From the NCBI GenBank assembly GCA_017432485.1, contig JAFRJB010000105.1, forward strand, positions 1 to 64,000: 64,000 nucleotides of DNA. Reading direction: 5' to 3'. The notes under the pieces are model-generated. The model did no database searches, was not told where the DNA came from, and saw only the letters and a list, made by a program, of their open reading frames with translations. Numbering within the stretch: the stretch's first letter is position 1; each line of letters begins with the position of its first letter. Made by a program: the position numbers and the translations under genes. Shown here one piece after another: positions 32,235-40,766 of this stretch. This DNA comes from Clostridia bacterium. Its GTDB lineage: Bacteria; Bacillota; Clostridia; Oscillospirales; Acutalibacteraceae.

Positions 32235-33530
32235 ATGAAAAGTAAATTTGCAGAAAAAAAATTATTGGTGTTGGGGGCAACGGATTTGATTATTGATATA
32301 GTCAAACATGCTCAAAAAATGGGAATTTATGTGATAGTGGCAGATTACTATCAAGATTCTCCGGCAAAAAAATATGCAGACGAAGCATTGCTGTTGGATG
32401 CAACGGATGTCGATGCCATTGTTGATTATTGTTTAAATAACAAAATAGATGCAGTAACGACAGGCTTTTTAGATGTGCTTCTCAATCCCTGTTATGAAGT
32501 CTGCCAGCGTTTAGGGCTACCCTTTTTTGCCACAAAAAAAATGATTGAAATGTCAACCAATAAGACAGTTTTTAAGCAGACCTGTGAAAAATATGGCGTT
32601 CCCGTACCTAACACCTACTATGTTGGGCAGAAATGGGAAGAAGGGGAAAAAAGTGTATTGCAATATCCGGTTTTTGTAAAGCCGTTAGACGCGAGTGGTT
32701 CAAGAGGAGCCGGTGTTTGCTATAACAAAACGGAATTGTTCAAACAGTTCGAAACGGCAAAAGAGTTTTCCGATTCTGATACAGTCATTATCGAAGAGTA
32801 TATTACCGGTAGAGAGTTTCTGTTAGATTATATTGCTGTCGATGGCGAATACAGATTATTGGAAAGTTTTGACAGATATGTATGTGATGACAGGGGAAGC
32901 GCTATTAATTATGCAAATTTAAGCATTGCTCCCTCATGTTCTTTGAAAGCTTATTATAACTCGGTCAATGAAAAGGTTATTCATATGTTCAAGTCGGAAG
33001 GCATAATAGATGGTTTGGTGTTTTTGCAAGGGCATTTTGATGGTGAAAAGATTACTTTTTATGAAATGGGCTGCAGGTTGGGAGGTTCTTTTTATAATAT
33101 TGAACAGGCAATACTGGGAACAAACACCATTGATATGATTATTCGCTTAGCATTTACCGGAAAGATGGCAGATTTGAGCAGTATTGACGAAAAAGTAGCT
33201 TGTTTCAACAGATTAGGTGCTTCGTATAATTTTTTGCTAAGTGGTGAGAATAAAACGGTTAGCAGAATTCAAGGAAAAGAAAAGATTGAACAAATCAGTT
33301 CAGTAGTTGAAACGATACAAAGAGTAAAAGAGAATAAAAACTATTATAATGAGCGCATCGTCGACACACCCGCCTTGACAATTCATTTTGTCGAGAACAA
33401 TTTGAGTGAACTGAAAAAAACAGTTAGTTATATGAATGATGTTTTTGATATTGTGGATGGCAATGGCAACACGATGTTATTAAATAAGTTTAACCCGAAT
33501 ACATTAGATGAATTACGAGGGAGGTTTTAA
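32235..33530 (+). CDS. ATP-grasp ligase (second of pair)
   Basis: 431 residues with three-domain ATP-grasp architecture: KLLVLGATDLIIDIVKHAQ (9-27), MSTNKTVFKQTCEKYGVPVP (about 106-125), YPVFVKPLDASGSRGAGVCY (about 144-163) as nucleotide lid, VIIEEYITGREFLLDYI (about 186), and a metal site near YEMGCRLGGSF (about 278). The C-terminal part is of the kind found in biotin-carboxylase-like amino acid ligases. AAGGAGGG precedes the ATG at 32235; the long ORF from 32055 is an overlap shadow. It is unrelated in detail to 31190-32215, so the two probably catalyse successive ligations. Confidence 0.85.
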   Translation: MKSKFAEKKLLVLGATDLIIDIVKHAQKMGIYVIVADYYQDSPAKKYADEALLLDATDVDAIVDYCLNNKIDAVTTGFLDVLLNPCYEVCQRLGLPFFATKKMIEMSTNKTVFKQTCEKYGVPVPNTYYVGQKWEEGEKSVLQYPVFVKPLDASGSRGAGVCYNKTELFKQFETAKEFSDSDTVIIEEYITGREFLLDYIAVDGEYRLLESFDRYVCDDRGSAINYANLSIAPSCSLKAYYNSVNEKVIHMFKSEGIIDGLVFLQGHFDGEKITFYEMGCRLGGSFYNIEQAILGTNTIDMIIRLAFTGKMADLSSIDEKVACFNRLGASYNFLLSGENKTVSRIQGKEKIEQISSVVETIQRVKENKNYYNERIVDTPALTIHFVENNLSELKKTVSYMNDVFDIVDGNGNTMLLNKFNPNTLDELRGRF

Positions 33531-33531
33531 A

Positions 33532-34629
33532 ATGAAAATTACAGTAATCGGTTGTGGAAATGGTGCATTTGCAACAGCTGCAGATTTATCGGCAAGAGGG
33601 CATGAAATTACTTTATTTGTTCAAGAATCACATAAACATAACTTTGATGCCATCCGAGAAAAAAAGACAATTAAGGCAATGGGGGTGGGACCTGTTGGTG
33701 AAATACCCATTCATGAGATTACCAATGATATAGAAGTAGCAATGAAAGAATATGACCTTATCATTCCGGTTTTACCTTCATTTGCCCATGAAGAAATTGC
33801 AAAAATCATTGCGCCATTTATCAAGTCGGGTGATAAAATTTTTCTTTCTCCCGGCAGTACGGGCGGCGCACTTGTGTTTGCAAAGGTTTTTAGAGATCTA
33901 GGCAAACTTGATGGCGTGAAAATTGCAGAAGTTCATACTTTACCGTATACGGCGAGGCGTGTCGGGCAAGACGGTGTCAATATTTCGTTGATTACCGATG
34001 TGATGTATTTTGCTGCATTTCCGGCAAAATACAATCAGGAAATGTACGATTTAATCTATCCGCTTTACCCGAATTTAAAAATGATGACAGATGTGTTGGA
34101 AACAGGTTTAAATAATGGAAACGGCACAACCCATCCGGCGCCTGTTGTCTTAAATGCCGGTAAAATCGAGTATTACAAAAAGCATTATCATTACAAAGAG
34201 GGTATTACACCTTCGGTCGGCAATGTCATACAGCTTATTGATGATGAAAGAAAGAATATTTGTGCAGCCTTCGGTTACGAGCAGATTGACATTAAAGACA
34301 GGCTCTTTAATATGGGGTATTGTCCAAAAAAAGACACTGTTTATGAGTGCATTCAAGGTAGCACGGACATTTTCCTTCCGTTGGAAGGACCCAATGATTT
34401 AAATGGCAGATATTTAGTTGAGGATGCACCGTATACACTGGTTTGTATGTCAAGTGTAGCTTCCGCAGTTGGTGTAAAAACGCCGTTAATGCAGGCAGTT
34501 GTTAATTTGGCAGGTGCATTGAAAAACGAGGATTATTGGCATGTTGGCAGAACCTTGGAAAAAGTCGGGTTAAACAATATGAGCGTGGAACAAATCAAAA
34601 AATATCTTCAAGAAGGGGTTATTGGCTAA
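33532..34629 (+). CDS. NAD(P)-dependent octopine/nopaline (opine) dehydrogenase family protein
   Basis: 365 residues with the N-terminal Rossmann signature ITVIGCGNGAFATAADLSARG (split as ITVIGCGNGAFA and TAADLSARG, 3-23) and the C-terminal octopine dehydrogenase domain. Visible there are the conserved NGNGTTHPAPVVLNAG (about 197-212), with the His that is catalytic in octopine dehydrogenase, and YKEGITPSVGNVIQLIDDER (about 221-240). Family members reductively join an amino acid to a 2-oxo acid to form N-(carboxyalkyl)amino acids. GGGAGG precedes the ATG at 33532. Opine-type residues (alanopine, N-carboxyethyl-lysine) are known substituents of some O-antigens, linked by amide bonds to uronic acids, so a similar decoration is inferred here. 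Confidence 0.87.
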   Translation: MKITVIGCGNGAFATAADLSARGHEITLFVQESHKHNFDAIREKKTIKAMGVGPVGEIPIHEITNDIEVAMKEYDLIIPVLPSFAHEEIAKIIAPFIKSGDKIFLSPGSTGGALVFAKVFRDLGKLDGVKIAEVHTLPYTARRVGQDGVNISLITDVMYFAAFPAKYNQEMYDLIYPLYPNLKMMTDVLETGLNNGNGTTHPAPVVLNAGKIEYYKKHYHYKEGITPSVGNVIQLIDDERKNICAAFGYEQIDIKDRLFNMGYCPKKDTVYECIQGSTDIFLPLEGPNDLNGRYLVEDAPYTLVCMSSVASAVGVKTPLMQAVVNLAGALKNEDYWHVGRTLEKVGLNNMSVEQIKKYLQEGVIG

Positions 34630-34655
34630 GATAACAATCATTATTTGAGGGGTAT

Positions 34656-36074
34656 ATGAATATGAACGAAAAGAACAGTAAATTTAACCCGGTCCTACGC
34701 TCCGGCGACATACTGGTTGTTGCTTTCGGTGCAATGATCGGTTGGGGCTGGGTTGTGTCCTCCGGTCAATGGATTCAAGAAGGCGGTATTATCGGCACCA
34801 TTCTCGGCTTTTTAATCGGCGGCATCATGATTTATTTTGTCGGTCTTTGCTACGCGGAGTTGACTACCGCCATGCCAAAGTGTGGGGGAGAGCATGTATT
34901 CAGCTTTAAAGCCTTTGGTCCAATCGGGTCTTATGTGTGCACATGGGCAATTATTTTGAGCTATATTGGTGTGGTATGCTATGAGGCGGTATCGTTTCCC
35001 ACTATTTTGCAATATATTTTTCCCAATATGCTTAAAGGATATATGTATTCTATCAATGGATTCGATGTATATTTAAGTTGGGTAATCATTTCTATTATAA
35101 TGACTGTAATCGTAGTAACGCTCAATATTATTGGGACAAAAAAAGCGGCGTTGTTACAAAAAGTGCTTACCATTATCATTGCAGTTGTCGGTCTTGTTTT
35201 AGTTGGGGCATCTGCTGTTTCCGGTGATATTGAAAATGTCAAAGGGCAAATGTTTTTGGGCGATAACGGTGGAGACATTTCCATGAATATACTAAAAGTC
35301 GCCATTATGACTCCGTTTTTCTTCTTTGGCTTTGACGTTATTCCGCAAGCAGCCGAAGAAATAAAGGTATCGCTCAAAAAGGTGGGCAAATTGATGCTTT
35401 TATCTATCATTTTAGCCGTTGCCTTTTATGTGTTGGTTGTCTTTGCGGTAGGGTATATTTTAAATGCGGATGATATCGCTAATTCTATGAATACCACAGG
35501 ACTTGTTACCGCCGATGCGATGGCAAAAGCGTTTAATTCCTCCGCGATGGCAAAGGTACTGATTATCGGTGGATTGTGCGGTATTATTACAAGTTGGAAT
35601 TCTTTCTTAATAGGTGGCAGCCGGGCAATTTATTCCATGTCGGAATCTTTAATGATTCCGAAAGTGTTCGGCAAACTGCATGGCAAGTTTAAAACACCGA
35701 TAACCGCATTGTTATTAATTGGAGGATTATCCGTAATTGCACCTTTCTTTGGCAGAACAATGCTTGTTTGGATTGTAGACGCAGGTAACTTTGCCTGTTG
35801 CTTGGCTTACTGTATTGTCTCGTTGTCTTTCTTACGCTTGAGAAAATTGGAACCGACAATGGAAAGACCGTATAAGATACGGCATTACAGAATAGTCGGT
35901 ATTATTGCGGTGATTATGTCCGGCAGCATGGCAGCAATGTATTTAATTCCGGGTACAAATTGTTCATTAGTGTGGCAGGAATGGATTATTGTTGCGGCTT
36001 GGATAGTGTTGGGCATTGTTTTGGCAATTAGAAGTCACAAAAAGTATAAAGGAAAATTCAATATAGATTTTTAA
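34656..36074 (+). CDS. APC-family amino acid permease
   Basis: 472 residues with about twelve hydrophobic helices. The first contains the APC substrate-binding segment FGAMIGWGWVVSSGQW (about 24-39), and later PFFFFGFDVIPQAAEEI (about 219-235) marks helix six of the superfamily. It imports or exchanges an amino acid or a related compound across the cytoplasmic membrane. Its place between the opine dehydrogenase and an aminotransferase suggests that it supplies the amino acid, or moves the product, of this block. Permeases are unusual inside exopolysaccharide operons. Confidence 0.88.
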   Translation: MNMNEKNSKFNPVLRSGDILVVAFGAMIGWGWVVSSGQWIQEGGIIGTILGFLIGGIMIYFVGLCYAELTTAMPKCGGEHVFSFKAFGPIGSYVCTWAIILSYIGVVCYEAVSFPTILQYIFPNMLKGYMYSINGFDVYLSWVIISIIMTVIVVTLNIIGTKKAALLQKVLTIIIAVVGLVLVGASAVSGDIENVKGQMFLGDNGGDISMNILKVAIMTPFFFFGFDVIPQAAEEIKVSLKKVGKLMLLSIILAVAFYVLVVFAVGYILNADDIANSMNTTGLVTADAMAKAFNSSAMAKVLIIGGLCGIITSWNSFLIGGSRAIYSMSESLMIPKVFGKLHGKFKTPITALLLIGGLSVIAPFFGRTMLVWIVDAGNFACCLAYCIVSLSFLRLRKLEPTMERPYKIRHYRIVGIIAVIMSGSMAAMYLIPGTNCSLVWQEWIIVAAWIVLGIVLAIRSHKKYKGKFNIDF

Positions 36075-36086
36075 GGTATTAATAAA

Positions 36087-37181
36087 ATGATTAATGTAAC
36101 GCGTTCATCAATGCCTGCATTTGATGAATATATTGAAGAAATTAAAGAGGTTTGGGATAGTTGCTGGCTGACCAATATGGGTCCCAAACACAAGCAGTTT
36201 CAAGAGCAGTTAAAAGACTACTTGGATGTGGACAATGTTGACCTGTTTTGCAATGGACATATGGCTCTGGAAATGGCGATTCAGGCAATGGGATTGACCG
36301 GTGAAGTGATTACCACACCTTTCACCTTTGCCTCGACCACCCATGCTATTGTGCGGGGTGGTTTAACACCCGTTTTTTGTGACATTGAGCCGGATACATA
36401 TACGATAGATACCACCAAAATAGAAGCGCTGATTACCGATAAAACAAGCGCGATTATTCCCGTGCATGTTTACGGCAATGTTTGCAATATCGAAGAAATT
36501 GAGCGCATTGCAAAAAAGCACGGCTTGAAAGTGATTTATGACGCGGCGCATGCTTTCGGCGAAAAGTACAAGGGCAAGGGTGTCGGCTCTTTCGGCGATG
36601 CTTCGATGTTTTCTTTCCACGCCACCAAGGTGTTCCACACCATTGAGGGTGGTGCGGTTTGTTTTCACGATGAAGATTTCGGCTTGGAGTTGTATCGCCT
36701 GAAAAACTTCGGTATTCGCGGACCTGAAACCGTTGATGCCGTCGGCGCTAACGCGAAGATGAATGAGTTTTCGGCAGCAATGGGAATCTGTAATTTGCGC
36801 CATTTAGAGGGTGAAATTGCCAAGCGCAAAGAAGCCGCTCACCGCTACCGCAAGCACTTGGAAGGTGTGGCAGGGCTCAAACTTCCTTTTAAGCAGGAGA
36901 CAGTCAACTACAACTTCGCTTATTTCCCGGTACTTTTTGACAAAGAAGTGTTTGGAAAATCCAGGGATGAAGTGGCGGACAAGCTCAGAGAAAACGGCAT
37001 TGGCGCCAGAAAATATTTCTATCCGCTGAGCAATGATTTTGACTGTTATAAAGATAAATATGATGTCAACGACACACCGGTTGCGCGCGATATCGCGCTT
37101 AAGGTGCTGACTTTACCGCTTTATGCCGATTTGGCACCGGAAGACATTGATAGGATTTGCCAAATTATTCTGGGGGAATAA
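36087..37181 (+). CDS. DegT/DnrJ/EryC1/StrS-type sugar aminotransferase
   Basis: 364 residues of the PLP-dependent sugar aminotransferase family. It has MGLTGEVITTPFTFASTTHA (about 69-88), FCDIEPDTYTIDTTKIEA (about 98-115), IPVHVYGNVCNIEEI (about 122), DAAHAFGEKYKGKGVGSFGD (about 152-171) and the PLP lysine in FSFHATKVFHTIEGG (about Lys181). Such enzymes convert a keto-sugar nucleotide to an amino sugar with glutamate. The only obvious keto-sugar source in the window is the RmlB product. It ends 8 bp before a repeat derived from the IVP cassette. Confidence 0.9.
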   Translation: MINVTRSSMPAFDEYIEEIKEVWDSCWLTNMGPKHKQFQEQLKDYLDVDNVDLFCNGHMALEMAIQAMGLTGEVITTPFTFASTTHAIVRGGLTPVFCDIEPDTYTIDTTKIEALITDKTSAIIPVHVYGNVCNIEEIERIAKKHGLKVIYDAAHAFGEKYKGKGVGSFGDASMFSFHATKVFHTIEGGAVCFHDEDFGLELYRLKNFGIRGPETVDAVGANAKMNEFSAAMGICNLRHLEGEIAKRKEAAHRYRKHLEGVAGLKLPFKQETVNYNFAYFPVLFDKEVFGKSRDEVADKLRENGIGARKYFYPLSNDFDCYKDKYDVNDTPVARDIALKVLTLPLYADLAPEDIDRICQIILGE

Positions 37182-37188
37182 TTTAGCA

Positions 37189-37264
37189 AAATGTAGAATG
37201 TAGATATTAGAATGTAGAATTATTGATTTCATATTACATTTTACTTTTTAATTTCTACATTAAC
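37189..37264. repeat. Gene-less derivative of IVP cassette 1
   Basis: This element of about 75 bp has tandem aatgtaga units at its left and ttctacatt/ttttactttt units at its right, which are complementary to each other. Positions 37207-37230 are identical to the reverse complement of 10648-10671, and 37235-37262 resemble the reverse complement of 10275-10303. It is therefore the IVP cassette with the gene deleted, in opposite orientation. Confidence 0.78.
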
Positions 37265-37288
37265 AAAATATTCCGAAAGGAACAAAAA

Positions 37289-38194
37289 ATGAAGGGAATT
37301 ATTCTTGCCGGAGGCAGCGGCACGAGGCTTTACCCTATTACAATGGTCACCTCGAAACAGTTGTTGCCAATCTATGACAAACCGATGGTGTATTATCCGC
37401 TGAGCACCTTAATGCTGGCGGGCATTAATGACATTCTGGTCATTTCCACACCGGAGGATTTGCCGCATTTTAAAAAACTGCTCGGAGACGGCAGCAGTTT
37501 CGGCATTAAATTATCCTATAAAGCGCAGCCGTCGCCCGACGGTTTGGCGCAAGCGTTTATTCTCGGTGAAGAGTTTATCGGGGAAGACTGCTGTGCAATG
37601 GTGCTTGGTGACAACATCTTTTACGGTGCGGGCTTTACCGGCATCCTCAAAAGAGCGGTACAAAATGCCGAAATCAATCACAGAGCCACGATATTCGGCT
37701 ACCATGTGGATGACCCGGAGCGCTTCGGTATTGTGGAATTTGATAAAGAGCACAAAGTTATTTCTTTGGAAGAGAAACCTGAAAAACCGAAATCGCACTG
37801 GGCAGTGACAGGTCTTTATTTCTACGACAACCGCTGTGTGGAATTTGCCAAACAGCAAAAGCCTTCCCCGCGCGGCGAGTTGGAAATTACGGATTTGAAT
37901 TTAAAGTACCTGGAGGCGGGGGATTTAGATGTCAGTTTTCTTTCGCGCGGCTTTTCGTGGCTGGATACCGGCACGATGGACAGCCTTATCGAGGCATCCG
38001 ACTTTGTGCGCACCATGCAAAAGCAGCAAGGCATTATTGTTTCCGCGCCGGAAGAAATTGCTTGGCGCAACGGTTGGATTAGCTCCGAGCAGTTGTTAGA
38101 GCAGTCGAAGAGCTTGATTAAAGCCGCCAGAAAATACAATGTTTCTTCTTACGGAAAGTATTTGGGCGATTTAATTGAGGGCGAAGATATTTAA
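37289..38194 (+). CDS. rmlA: Glucose-1-phosphate thymidylyltransferase
   Basis: 301 residues, close to the family's usual 290. The N-terminus has the nucleotidyltransferase signature [16 protein letters not shown] (3-18) and [20 protein letters not shown] (about 23-42), then LVLGDN-type [11 protein letters not shown] (read here as [10 protein letters not shown], about 107) and [10 protein letters not shown] (about 224). It makes dTDP-glucose from dTTP and glucose-1-phosphate. AAAGGA precedes the ATG at 37289. With rmlB (42208-43227) it gives dTDP-4-keto-6-deoxyglucose; rmlC and rmlD are not in the window. Confidence 0.94.
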   Translation: MKGIILAGGSGTRLYPITMVTSKQLLPIYDKPMVYYPLSTLMLAGINDILVISTPEDLPHFKKLLGDGSSFGIKLSYKAQPSPDGLAQAFILGEEFIGEDCCAMVLGDNIFYGAGFTGILKRAVQNAEINHRATIFGYHVDDPERFGIVEFDKEHKVISLEEKPEKPKSHWAVTGLYFYDNRCVEFAKQQKPSPRGELEITDLNLKYLEAGDLDVSFLSRGFSWLDTGTMDSLIEASDFVRTMQKQQGIIVSAPEEIAWRNGWISSEQLLEQSKSLIKAARKYNVSSYGKYLGDLIEGEDI

Positions 38195-38195
38195 A

Positions 38196-39512
38196 ATGCA
38201 AGCAGTAATTATGGCAGGCGGAAAGGGCACCAGACTTTCCGCTGTGACAGGCGACAAAATACCAAAACCGCTGGTGCCGTTTTGCGGCAGACCGCTCATA
38301 GAATATATTGTTGAAAACCTGGTTGCCGATGGGGTTACGGAAATTGTCGTTTGTGTCGGCTATTTAGGGGAGCAAATCGTTGATTGTTTAGGTGATGGCA
38401 GCCGCTACGGTGCAAAGATTTCCTTTGTGCACGAAGAGGAACCGCTTGGCACGGCGGGGGCGCTCTTTTATGCAAAAGCCTTTCTTGGCGATGATTTCTT
38501 ATTGGTGAATGCCGACCTGGTGGAAGATGTGGATTATCAAAGAATGTATGCCTACCATCGGCAGAAAGGGGCGATTGCCACCCTTTTTGTGCACCCGAAT
38601 TCCCACCCCTATGATTCGGATATCGTGGTCAAAGATGCGACCGGCAAAGTGTTGCAATTTGATTTTAAAGATAACAAGCGCGACTACGATTATGAAAACT
38701 GCATCAATGCCGGCATAGTGATTTTCTCGCCGGAGGTATTAGAAGTATTTACAGCGCCGAAAAAACTGGCACTGGAAAAAGATGTCATCGCTGCCCTTTT
38801 GGCAGAAGGCAAGCCGGTTTATGCATATGCTTCGCCCGAGTATGTCAAAGATGTCGGCACACCGGACAGGCTCGCAGTGGCAAAACAAGAATATGAGAAC
38901 GGTAAGATTGCCGGCAGAAATCTTTCGCGCAAACAAAAGGCAATCTTTTTAGACCGCGACGGCACATTAAATGTCTTTAAAGGGTTAATTACAGAGCCGG
39001 AGCAAATAGAATTAATTGCCGGCGTGCCAAAAGCTTTGTTGGCAATCAATCAGTCCGACTACCTGGCGCTGGTGGTGACCAATCAGCCGGTGATTGCCAG
39101 AGGCGATTGCACGCCGGAGACCCTTGAAAAGATTCACAAGCGGCTGTATACGCTGCTAGGCAATGCGGGTTGTTATGTGGATGATTTAATCTACTGTCCG
39201 CACCACCCCGACAGCGGCTATGAAGGAGAGCGCAAGGAGCTGAAATTTGACTGCGACTGCCGCAAGCCGAAAACCGGAATGATAGATTCGCTGGTAAAAA
39301 AATATCATATTGATTTAGATAAATCTTACTTTATCGGTGACACTTACCGCGATGTGCAGACCGGCTTCAATGCCGGAGTGAAAACCATTCTCATTCCAAG
39401 TGATGCCGATGCGGAAAAATCACGTTTTACCGCCGAGGCGGATTATATTGTAAAGTCATTGTCGGAAGCATTGCAGATAATAGGGATTTGTAATAATAAA
39501 AAGGTTTTTTGA
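38196..39512 (+). CDS. Fused sugar nucleotidyltransferase / HAD phosphatase (HddC-GmhB-like)
   Basis: 438 residues with two enzymes in one chain. Residues 1-235 form a nucleotidyltransferase: VIMAGGKGTRLSAVTGDK (4-21), IPKPLVPFCGRPLIEYI (22-38), LVNADLVEDVD (about 105). Residues 248-438 form a HAD-IIIA phosphatase with the nucleophile motif FLDRDGTLNV (about 250-259), VTNQPVIARG (about 295) and a GmhB-type zinc loop (CPHHPDSG ... CDCRKPKTGM, about 334-363). The closest known logic is D-glycero-manno-heptose-1,7-bisphosphate phosphatase plus heptose-1-phosphate nucleotidyltransferase, activities that are consecutive in NDP-heptose synthesis. Specificity cannot be proven from sequence, and no heptose isomerase or kinase is in the window. 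The ATG sits one base after the rmlA stop. Confidence 0.85.
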   Translation: MQAVIMAGGKGTRLSAVTGDKIPKPLVPFCGRPLIEYIVENLVADGVTEIVVCVGYLGEQIVDCLGDGSRYGAKISFVHEEEPLGTAGALFYAKAFLGDDFLLVNADLVEDVDYQRMYAYHRQKGAIATLFVHPNSHPYDSDIVVKDATGKVLQFDFKDNKRDYDYENCINAGIVIFSPEVLEVFTAPKKLALEKDVIAALLAEGKPVYAYASPEYVKDVGTPDRLAVAKQEYENGKIAGRNLSRKQKAIFLDRDGTLNVFKGLITEPEQIELIAGVPKALLAINQSDYLALVVTNQPVIARGDCTPETLEKIHKRLYTLLGNAGCYVDDLIYCPHHPDSGYEGERKELKFDCDCRKPKTGMIDSLVKKYHIDLDKSYFIGDTYRDVQTGFNAGVKTILIPSDADAEKSRFTAEADYIVKSLSEALQIIGICNNKKVF

Positions 39513-39538
39513 CAGATTACAAACAGAAAAAGTTATAT
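39509..39538 (+). promoter_or_regulatory. Possible internal promoter (TTGACA-N18-TTATAT)
   Basis: TTGACA (39509-39514) overlaps the stop of the fused nucleotidyltransferase gene, and TTATAT (39533-39538) follows after 18 bp, within the 145-bp gap before the next gene. It could drive the nucleotide sugar genes 39658-43227. The -10 match is weak. Confidence 0.4.
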
Positions 39539-39657
39539 CATTCAAAATGTCACATAGGCGGACATGGTGTAATGTTATGCTGCCATGCAGCAATTAAAAA
39601 ATTATCAAACCTTTCTATTTTTATAGAGAAAAAGCAAATACTTAATCAGGTGAGAAC

Positions 39658-40728
39658 ATGAAGCAAAATATCCAATTAGAAGGCAAAACGATTTTTGTTA
39701 CGGGGGCAGCCGGTTTTATCGGCGCGAACCTCGTGATGGAGCTGCTGCGGCAGTATAAAAAGCTTCATATTATCGGCATCGATAATATGAACGATTATTA
39801 TGATGTATCCTTAAAAGAATACCGCTTAGAGCAAATAGAAGCTTTAGCGGCGGATACAGAGCATCGCTTTGAATTTGTCAGAGGCGATATTTGTCAAAAT
39901 GATTTAATAACAGAGCTGTTTGAGGCACATAAACCGGCGGTGGTCGTCAATCTGGCAGCCCAAGCAGGGGTGCGTTACTCGATTACCAACCCCGATGTGT
40001 ATATTCAGTCCAACATTATCGGCTTTTACAATATTTTGGAAGCATGCCGTAATTACCCGGTAGAGCATTTGGTGTATGCCTCGAGTTCCTCCGTTTACGG
40101 CTCCAACAAAAAGGTGCCCTATGCCACCGAAGATAAGGTCGACAACCCGGTGTCGCTCTACGCCGCTACTAAAAAATCGAACGAGCTGTTGGCGCATGCT
40201 TACAGCAAGTTATATAACATTCCGTCTACCGGGCTACGCTTCTTTACCGTTTATGGTCCCGCGGGCAGACCGGATATGGCGTATTTTAGTTTCACGAATA
40301 AACTGATTAAAGGGGAAACCATTCAAATTTTTAATTTCGGTAATTGCAAAAGAGACTTTACTTTTGTAGATGATATTGTTGAGGGCATTCACCGCGTGAT
40401 GCAAAAAGCGCCGGCGAAAGAAACCGGTGACGACGGTTTGCCGCTTCCGCCCTATGCGCTCTACAATATCGGCAATCATTCTCCCGAAAACCTGTTGGAG
40501 TTTGTGGAGATTTTGCAAGAGGAATTAATTCGCGCGGGTGTGTTACCGGAGGATTATGACTTTGAAGCGCACAAAGAATTGGTGCCGATGCAGCCCGGCG
40601 ATGTGCCGATTACTTATGCGGACACCACCGGCTTAGAGCGCGACTTCGGCTTCAAACCGAAAACTTCCCTTCGAGAAGGGTTGCACCGCTTTGCTCAGTG
40701 GTATGCCGATTTTTATCAAACCAAATAA
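39658..40728 (+). CDS. UDP-glucuronate 4-epimerase (CapI/LspL type)
   Basis: 356 residues, extended SDR fold: IFVTGAAGFIGANLVMELL (11-29), IGIDNMNDYYDVSLKEYRLE (about 37-56) with the NDYYD loop typical of UDP-glucuronate epimerases, AAQAGVRYSITNPDVYIQSN (about 100-119), ASSSSVYG (about 141) and catalytic YAATK (about 164-168). It converts UDP-GlcA to UDP-GalA. The UDP-glucose dehydrogenase that provides its substrate is the next gene (40767-41999). Confidence 0.92.
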   Translation: MKQNIQLEGKTIFVTGAAGFIGANLVMELLRQYKKLHIIGIDNMNDYYDVSLKEYRLEQIEALAADTEHRFEFVRGDICQNDLITELFEAHKPAVVVNLAAQAGVRYSITNPDVYIQSNIIGFYNILEACRNYPVEHLVYASSSSVYGSNKKVPYATEDKVDNPVSLYAATKKSNELLAHAYSKLYNIPSTGLRFFTVYGPAGRPDMAYFSFTNKLIKGETIQIFNFGNCKRDFTFVDDIVEGIHRVMQKAPAKETGDDGLPLPPYALYNIGNHSPENLLEFVEILQEELIRAGVLPEDYDFEAHKELVPMQPGDVPITYADTTGLERDFGFKPKTSLREGLHRFAQWYADFYQTK

Positions 40729-40766
40729 AATAGAAAAACTTACACTCTAAGGAGGCGTACATAAAC

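Noticed and set aside
31190-37181. Staphylopine-like metallophore cluster
   Set aside because: An opine dehydrogenase is present, but there is no nicotianamine-synthase-like gene, no histidine racemase and no metal ABC transporter. Polysaccharide decoration fits the neighbours better.
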